Shown: positions 44,707 to 50,438 of the stretch, piece by piece | Layout: every line of letters starts with the position of its first letter | Numbering within the stretch: position 1 is the first letter of the stretch | Made by a program: the position numbers and the translations under genes | NCBI GenBank assembly: GCA_002803225.1 | Contig: NXFV01000383.1 | Location: forward strand, 1 to 50,438 | Direction: 5' to 3' | DNA: 50,438 nucleotides | From: Gamarada debralockiae | Lineage: Eukaryota > Ascomycota > Leotiomycetes > Helotiales > Hyphodiscaceae | The notes under the pieces: generated by a model | Told to the model about the DNA's origin: nothing | The model's input: the letters and a program-made list of their open reading frames with translations, nothing else | Databases searched by the model: none

Positions 44707-45735
44707 GATGGTACGTGCACAGAAAGAACACAAAACCAGCCTTTCTCTTAGTTGAACCTCGCGTGTAAACGGCCCCCTTTGATTTCTAGTTTTAGTATTT
44801 TAGTAAATCGTGGACGTTTTATAGGTAATGTGTAAAACGTCTGTATTTGCTTGTTCTGATTAGCCTGGCTGTTGCTACCTACGCGAATTTTCGTGTAAAG
44901 TAGTTTTTTACACTAAGCCACAAATTCAGCCCCTGGTCGAAGTGTTACAACGACACTGGAAGGGATAGACTATAGTCCTTATAACCAATATCTACAACCT
45001 TTCTATTCTTCTATATTGCCTAAGAATTATATAGAAAAAAGCTAGGAAAGATTCCTTACTTGATTTTATTATTATTATTTTTTAAGTAACGATGTGATAG
45101 AAGGGTGTGGGAGGGCACGTAAATTTATACATAAAGTAGCTAACTCTTACTTGCATCTCCTAGCCACTTTGATACGCTTCTACCACACCTAATTATTAAT
45201 TCACACTTCATATGACTAATATGATCTTATTTTTCCTTCTGTAAATTTGATATTCTTCGGACTTGAATATTTCACTGCAGATCGCGCAGCGCTACGCCAG
45301 ACTCGAATAATTCAATTTTTGAACTATCATAACTGTTGCTGTGCTAATAAAATGACACCGACTACAGTCTGATCAGTCCGTCGATCCCTGCTAGCTACCA
45401 GGATAAACTGTTGATACCCGCTCCGACCACCCAAAACTTCAGACGTTAGCCGATACTTGCTGCCTGGAACAATCTGGCTTGCGGCGTAGCGCGTCTCTCC
45501 GACAAATAAACCTCCCTCTTTCCTCCTCGAACGAAACCTAACAACAGACCAATCCATCACCTCTATCACAGCAGCTGAAATTCTTGTGTCACTTGAGGTC
45601 CCGTTCAATGCTCATCCCCATACGGGCGTCTACAATTGGGCATTGACTTCTACAACCACCCTTCAAGTCACGCCCTTTCGTGCCGTTATCTGCTGTATAG
45701 TCTTGCTAAGGCAAACAGTCACATTCACTCACACA
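44707..45735. other. AT-rich intergenic region with one minor ORF
   Basis: Most is AT-rich without signals. On the minus strand 45327-45608 an open frame without ATG reads YAASQIVPGSKYRLTSEV, which by eye resembles the QxVxG region of cystatin-type inhibitors; it may be a decayed exon and I give it little weight. Confidence 0.3.
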
Positions 45736-46434
45736 ATGACGCGCTCAAAGATTCAATACCACGGTCATGTCTTTGCCGTCCCCACAGCGGGTGATTTTCG
45801 ATTGCCTCAAAAATGACAAGCATGACAAATAGGGCTGGGTCATCTGCCGTTGCACCTACGACGATGACGAAGGATGGACTCGCTTCAAACAGTTTATCAT
45901 TCAGCAATCTCGTGCCAATATCGCTGAATCTGACATGCCTGAACTAGCAGACAATCTCGTGTGGACTTTCGTCAAGGACCGCGCCACGCTCGACGGTGCG
46001 TCCAAGGACCAGCTTCGCTCCCGCTTTAAGTAGTAGGCCCCTGAGGCTCTAAAAACTGAACAGCCACGGGTCCAAGATCATCGTTATAGAATTTATAGCA
46101 TTCCACGTTACACCTACTTTATCCATGTAGGCTTTGAAAAGCGTTGTCCACGACCGCTCCACAACCACCTGAACTAAACCCAGACAGCGTGGGCTATGTG
46201 AACTTTGTCGACGCTGGTTAGAAGCCCTTAAGCGAGCTCACCTCTATTGTTGGAGACGTTGACGCAGGAGAAGATGACGTTCACGGATCAATCGACGGTT
46301 GCACTAAAGAAAATGTCGGCTGGATGAAGATAGCGCTACATATGGTTGGCGCTGACTTCTACCAAGTTATGATGGATAATCGAGATTCATGGCACGGATT
46401 TTACAAGAGGCCGCCAGAGATTTCGAACCAGTAA
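45736..46434 (+). pseudogene. Decayed member of an unnamed fungal protein family
   Basis: After an ATG at 45736 (MTRSKIQYHGHVF) and a break at PQK, the plus strand reads GWVICRCTYDDDEGWTRFKQ, NIAESDMPELADNLVWTFVK, LDGASKDQLRSRFK and then TAG TAG where Gln-Trp is expected. It continues with APEALKTEQPRVQD, a frame change at about 46150, NPDSVGYVNFVDAG with a TAG for Trp, and ENVGWMKIALHMVGADFYQV to MMDNRDSWHGFYKRPPEISN and TAA. The pattern resembles a widespread fungal family of acidic cytosolic proteins whose function I do not know. Stops at Gln and Trp codons fit RIP. Confidence 0.6.
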
Positions 46435-46583
46435 ACACATGAATACTCTCCTTTCTAGTTCTAATATGGTTGCATTCTTAGTCTTGTGCTGGGAATATAC
46501 AAAAGTAGATACAAGCTACGATTTTCTTATGTGCGGAAAACAGCGTCAAAAGAGCAACAAGTTTATAGCTCCGTTTCCTGACA

Positions 46584-47177
46584 TTAAACTTCGATCGAAT
46601 ATTTCATATTAGGGATCTGGTTCTCGATCTCCAACAGTTGCTGCAGCACAATATCACGATATGGAGACTTGGAAGCCTGGAATTGTGACCGGATATACCG
46701 GATCTGGTCTGCAATGGAGGTTTTGGACCGGATTAATGCCCATATATGCAAGATTCCACATTGTCCTCCTATGATTTTGTTCAAGTCGATTGCTGACTCT
46801 GCTCCAGTTTCCTCGCTCTTGTAGATCTTAACCCATATGAACTCCGGCTCGCATCAGCTGTGGAGGCAGAAGTCAGCAGTCGTTCACTCTATTGAGAGAT
46901 TCGAAAGTGGTAAAATGAGAGGAAGGACTTCCACAGAGCAAGAGATAGAATATTACCATAAGTACTTGCCTAGAAAGAGAATCGTCCGGCACATATTTTG
47001 CTCGGCGTGGGTTTGGAAGTCTTTGAAGGTCTTGCAGAGCAATTTGTATGCGATCCAGTCAGCTCTCTGACATTCCGGAGAGTAAGAGTATGCATCGAAG
47101 CATGTTGAATATCTCAAATTGGCATCTTGTTCACCAATCGTGCATTTCTATGCCGTTGAAAGAGTTGTTGGAGACAT
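46584..47177 (-). pseudogene. RIP-damaged MYND zinc finger pseudogene
   Basis: Minus strand from the ATG at 47177: MSPTTLSTA, stop, KCTIGEQDANLRYSTCFDAY, SYSPECQRADWIAYKLLCKT. The MYND ligands are partly replaced (Gly and Tyr where Cys is expected, Tyr where His is expected before KLLC). An intron region (about 46960-46858) follows with a weakened donor (GGCAAGTACTT) and the acceptor CTGCCTCCACAG. The last exon reads FIWVKIYKSEETGAESAIDL to IENQIPNMKYSIEV and TAA at 46584. The changes are C-to-T or G-to-A type. It is related to the intact MYND gene at 34227 only in the finger and general layout. Confidence 0.75.
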
Positions 47178-47805
47178 CTTGAGGCCTTGATGTTTGTCGA
47201 TTTTAGGTTATTGATTGATTTGGCAAGATGAGGAGTTTGAAACATTTCGACGATTAGAACGATTTTTGCACTTTGGGAGATCCAACGCTAGCAAATAATT
47301 GAATCCTTCAATTCACTTCAAAGCATCTATTCACTCAAAGATGAGAAGGCCATTTGTATATCACGTGATGATCATTACCGGAAAAGTGCATCCAAGCAAA
47401 CACTGGGAGCACCAAAGACCAATAATATTAGTGGAAACATACCTTCTTTCCAATCTCCTTGATCAGAGAAGTCTCAAGAGCCCGCCAGGGACTACAATCA
47501 CTACTGTATCCAATCACGTGACGACTTCGGAGGCTTGTTGGGGTGTAAACTTGTTTTCAAAAATGTCTCCAGTGAATAGGCTCTTGTCAATTTCTTTGTC
47601 ACCAAGCGCACAAACCCTATTATCTGTATATCGAACATATATATATATAATTTAATTTATTTTTAATTTATTTTTTATTTTTTTGCAGCTATCTTATTTA
47701 CAGCAGCCTGGAAGTTGAGTCGTCCGCTACAGCGGGACCTCCCTTATGCTAATGAACGAAGAGTCCACTACGTACAAATCCAAGTTCGCTTAAGCGGTGG
47801 CAGTC
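47178..47805. other. Spacer with an AT tract
   Basis: No gene is supported. Positions 47637-47688 are an A/T-only-like tract (TATATA, then T-rich). Confidence 0.4.
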
Positions 47806-49239
47806 TCATGATTTTGCAGCCAACAAGCTCCTATACACCCAATGTGAAAACTTAACACTAGGTTCATCAAACAAAATAGTTGCTATCTCTGCTAGCCAAA
47901 ATGTAACAGGTAAGATAATCAGGTGTGGGGCTAGAAAACTCAACTCCAGGCCAAGCGGTCCTGCTTTAGACATTGGGAATGTATTAGCCCAATGACTTAA
48001 ACCGTCCGCTTTAAAATCCCTTGTCCAACCAGTCGCCGCATAGAGTCTGTCGCCCAATGTCCATAGGACCGGCCCATGAACGAGATAGAGTGCAAATGAT
48101 ATACGGCCGAGATATTGGCAGAATCGTGTTTCAAAGAAGGTTTTCAGCCAATTTATATGTGGAATCGATGCCACTAGGAAAGTGGCAGCCCAGAATAGAT
48201 AAAGCCATTTGTAGTCGAGAAGAGATGATGATTTAAGGAGGGACAGATAATACCATCCAGGTGATGCCTTCAATACTTCCAGGTCGGTACTGAAGGAAGG
48301 GACGCCGCCGAGGTATATGCCGAGGACAAAGAATGTATAAGAGATAAGCTCTTTGTGCGGCTCTAGCATCGAGAAGAAACCAGGTAAGGCGTTGTTTCTC
48401 GCAAGCAGATCGAGGTCGCAAAGGAGCATTCCTGACATGAACATCGAGCAAAACCAGCCATCTACTACATAAAGAAAGTAGAAGATAAGGCCAATCTCAC
48501 AGTATAGTCGAGCATTCCTTGTGCATCTGGAGAATGCTAACTGTGCCGTGTAAATAACGACTGAGCCTCTGAACTCGACCGGAATAGACCACAGGTGGAA
48601 GTTGTAATTCAACCAAGGATCCCCGCCTATTCTAAACACAAAACTGAAGTTCTTCAACTCCACATACCAGTTCCATAGCTCTTCAAAGTAAGTCGATTGA
48701 TGATCAGGATAGGCTGTCCAAATTCCAAACACGTGCCACGAGGTCATATATAGAAATGTGGTACAAATAACTGGGATATGAAGTCGTAGCCACCGTCGAA
48801 ACAATGCAGATGCTACATTTTCTCCAAGCTTTGCATAGTCTCGTGAATAGATGTAAACTAATGGTTTCGCAGACAACACATATCCTGAAATGACGAAGAA
48901 GAGAGCTACTGCACAGTGACCGCCAGTAAAGAACGTTCGTATTCCAGGCAAGCAAGCGAAGTAATACTGATTCTCATATCCATAAGCGTTCTCGAAGATA
49001 TGATTTGCAGATATTTCAACGCGTGCCCATCCTTGGTGGTGTTGCCAGTATACCAAAAAGGCTGCGAAACCTCTGAGACCGTCGAGGTACGCCGTAGGCG
49101 TGATTTGTTTCTGTGGCCGCCTCGTCAGAATCGAGGGCCGTACAATATCGATACACCATTTTGCTGCGCGAGCGTGTATGGAGACCTTGAAGTCTGGCTC
49201 AGCCTCCTCCAAATCTTTCTCCAAAATGGTAGGAGGCAT
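47806..49239 (-). CDS. Acyltransferase-3 family integral membrane protein
   Basis: One intronless frame of 477 codons runs from MPPTILEKDLEEAEPDFKVS to WVYRSLLAAKS. It has the acyltransferase-3 (OafA/YrhL-like) layout: LDGLRGFAAFLVYWQHHQGW at about residue 53, then FFTGGHCAVALFFVISGYVL with the family's conserved His and the Arg/Gly-rich RRWLRLHIPV loop, SIPVEFRGSVVIYTAQLAF, and about ten hydrophobic segments to FALYLVHGPVLWTLGD near the C-terminus. Fungal members transfer acyl groups onto sugars, lipids or secondary metabolites; the acceptor here is unknown. No biosynthetic cluster is visible around it within the window. The start is the first ATG of the frame. Confidence 0.88.
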   Translation of the reverse strand: MPPTILEKDLEEAEPDFKVSIHARAAKWCIDIVRPSILTRRPQKQITPTAYLDGLRGFAAFLVYWQHHQGWARVEISANHIFENAYGYENQYYFACLPGIRTFFTGGHCAVALFFVISGYVLSAKPLVYIYSRDYAKLGENVASALFRRWLRLHIPVICTTFLYMTSWHVFGIWTAYPDHQSTYFEELWNWYVELKNFSFVFRIGGDPWLNYNFHLWSIPVEFRGSVVIYTAQLAFSRCTRNARLYCEIGLIFYFLYVVDGWFCSMFMSGMLLCDLDLLARNNALPGFFSMLEPHKELISYTFFVLGIYLGGVPSFSTDLEVLKASPGWYYLSLLKSSSLLDYKWLYLFWAATFLVASIPHINWLKTFFETRFCQYLGRISFALYLVHGPVLWTLGDRLYAATGWTRDFKADGLSHWANTFPMSKAGPLGLELSFLAPHLIILPVTFWLAEIATILFDEPSVKFSHWVYRSLLAAKS

Positions 49240-49480
49240 TTGATCAAGAAGGGACCGGACGTTGTCTACCAGCTGGAACTTGGCAGATGTAGTAGCGATT
49301 TAACAAAGCGAGACAGGTTGGAAAGTCGAAGTTACGTGGCGACCAAGAAATGTTTGCAAATGGTCCTGTCACGTCTGCATAAAAAGATCAATTGAAAGTT
49401 GAAGTCTTGAATTTGTGGTTCACTACCGGAGTCATTGCTTTATAAGACCCTAGCTTGCACATTAAATTTCACCACTTAAG
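49240..49480. promoter_or_regulatory. Upstream region of the acyltransferase gene
   Basis: Presumed promoter. No TATA or other element stands out. Confidence 0.3.
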
Positions 49481-49590
49481 GCCCTGTTTGCAAGGGTATT
49501 TTTTGGTGTATTGCCAGCGTCTTTATAAACGGGGGGACGGGGACCCCGGAGGGGGAGGGGTGGCCGCGGGGTCTTGTAGTAGGGCTGGAG

Positions 49591-49733
49591 TCTTGTAACC
49601 TCGCAACCCAAAACCATTGTAGCGAGGCACGAGTAAAAGTGGGACATCTAAACCGGTTTGGGTTGTTTTCTGGCCTGTGCCAGCCTGGGAGCCCCCTGGC
49701 CTCGCTACAGTACTTTGGTTGAGAGGTTGTAAA
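49591..49733. repeat. Foldback (inverted repeat) element
   Basis: The left arm 49591-49630 (TCTTGTAACCTCGCAACCCA and onward) is an imperfect reverse complement of 49698-49733 (GGCCTCGCTACAGTACTTTG and onward), with about 65 bases between. The arms share blocks CCTCGCTACA and GAGGTT. This resembles a small foldback or MITE-like sequence. Confidence 0.6.
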
Positions 49734-49996
49734 GCAATTAATACAGTACGGTTCTTGGAATCTGTCAACGACAATCAATTAAGCACGCCCGCCTTCGGAC
49801 TTTTGAGCCGAGGTCAGATCTGCTTAACATGTGACAAAGTCCTCGTTTCGTCCCATGTCACGGACTACTTACTGCCCATGCGGGGTAAATATTACTGTGC
49901 TATCGGCATGACTCTTCGGGTTTAAAGATCCAAAATTCTGATTCTGATTTGCTACAGTAGAGTTCCCATGCTCGCATTGTTTAGAGTTCAACATCT

Positions 49997-50151
49997 GGCC
50001 TGTTCTCCATCCGGCCTATTCTCCATCCGGTCTATTCTCCATCCGGTCTATTCTCCATCCGGTCTATTCTCCATCCGGTCTGTTCTCCATCTGGTCTGTT
50101 CTCCATCCGGTCTGTTCTCCATCCAACCTATTCTCCATCTGGCTGTTTCTC
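49997..50151 (+). repeat. 16-base tandem repeat, about 9.6 copies
   Basis: The unit GGTCTATTCTCCATCC repeats head to tail, with variants GGCCTG, GGTCTG and AACCTA at its start and CATCT for CATCC at its end. There are no spacers, so it is a minisatellite and not a CRISPR array. Confidence 0.92.
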
Positions 50152-50438
50152 AAGAGTACGGCGATTTCTAGTACACTTTATTTACTAGATACCCCTGGAA
50201 ACTTACCACAAATTGCCCTAAAAGGTCGCGCTAGAGTTTATTCAGGGACAGGGGGTATAGTACAGTAGTATCGCCCCACTCCCCCTCTCTCTAGATAATT
50301 GTAAATCCCTGCTTGTGAGTCAGAGGCTCAAAGGACTGGTTCTGAGGGCTAATGATTCCCGCCCCCCCCCATCAATCACCACCAAAACTTATCAACTTCT
50401 ACGACAACACAATCAATTGAATTGTCGTGCCCGACGCC
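50152..50438. other. Window end, nothing recognised
   Basis: A C-rich run (CCCGCCCCCCCCC) lies near 50360. No gene is seen. Confidence 0.4.

Noticed and set aside
49997..50151. Repeat array as CRISPR
   Set aside because: Units are contiguous without spacers, and the genome is eukaryotic.

Overview
The window looks like nuclear DNA of a filamentous ascomycete (Pezizomycotina). Genes have short introns of about 45-160 bases with GT..AG ends and CTAAC-type branch sites, and the neighbours are unrelated housekeeping and accessory genes. Several genes carry C-to-T or G-to-A nonsense changes of the kind left by repeat-induced point mutation (RIP). A Leotiomycete is my best guess, from the overall style of the proteins; that placement is inference.

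Left end (1-8400) is a nest of transposons. A pogo/Fot1-type element lies on the minus strand, with its outer end at 7789. It is split by a second inverted-repeat element (2189-6958) with a TA duplication at each side, and the transposase frame resumes exactly across that insert. An LTR retrotransposon (5' LTR plus gag, about 1-1579) sits further into the same transposase. The 4.77-kb insert carries no transposase I can recognise. It holds a broken short-chain dehydrogenase gene, a GC-rich fragment and the WD40 tail of a NACHT/WD40-like protein, so it may be a gene-capturing, non-autonomous transposon. The outer pogo element in turn appears to sit in an unrecognised gene (7793-8399).

Middle (9700-33700) is mostly ordinary gene space: an FHA-kinase-FHA protein (Rad53-like), an unrecognised frameshifted gene, a Cys-rich single-pass membrane protein, a broken alpha/beta hydrolase, an amidase divergent from a threonine aldolase, a RIP-damaged second copy of the succinate dehydrogenase iron-sulfur subunit gene, gamma-butyrobetaine dioxygenase (carnitine synthesis) divergent from a thiamine-pyrophosphate-type mitochondrial carrier, and a conserved acidic protein.

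Right part (34000-50438) is more accessory: an intact MYND-finger gene, a decayed relative or neighbour, a degenerate transposon-like stretch, the highly conserved splicing factor Dib1/Dim1, a NACHT-ankyrin STAND receptor with a near-identical 99-base repeat array broken by a 26-base deletion, two RIP-damaged pseudogenes (one of them MYND), an acyltransferase-3 membrane enzyme, and a repeat-rich end with a foldback and a 16-base tandem repeat.

The observations I rate highest are the gene-carrying TIR element nested in a pogo transposase, a shared motif around the branch point of introns in different genes (introner-like), the decayed sdhB copy, and the STAND receptor repeat array. All exon boundaries are my own reading from splice signals and frame.
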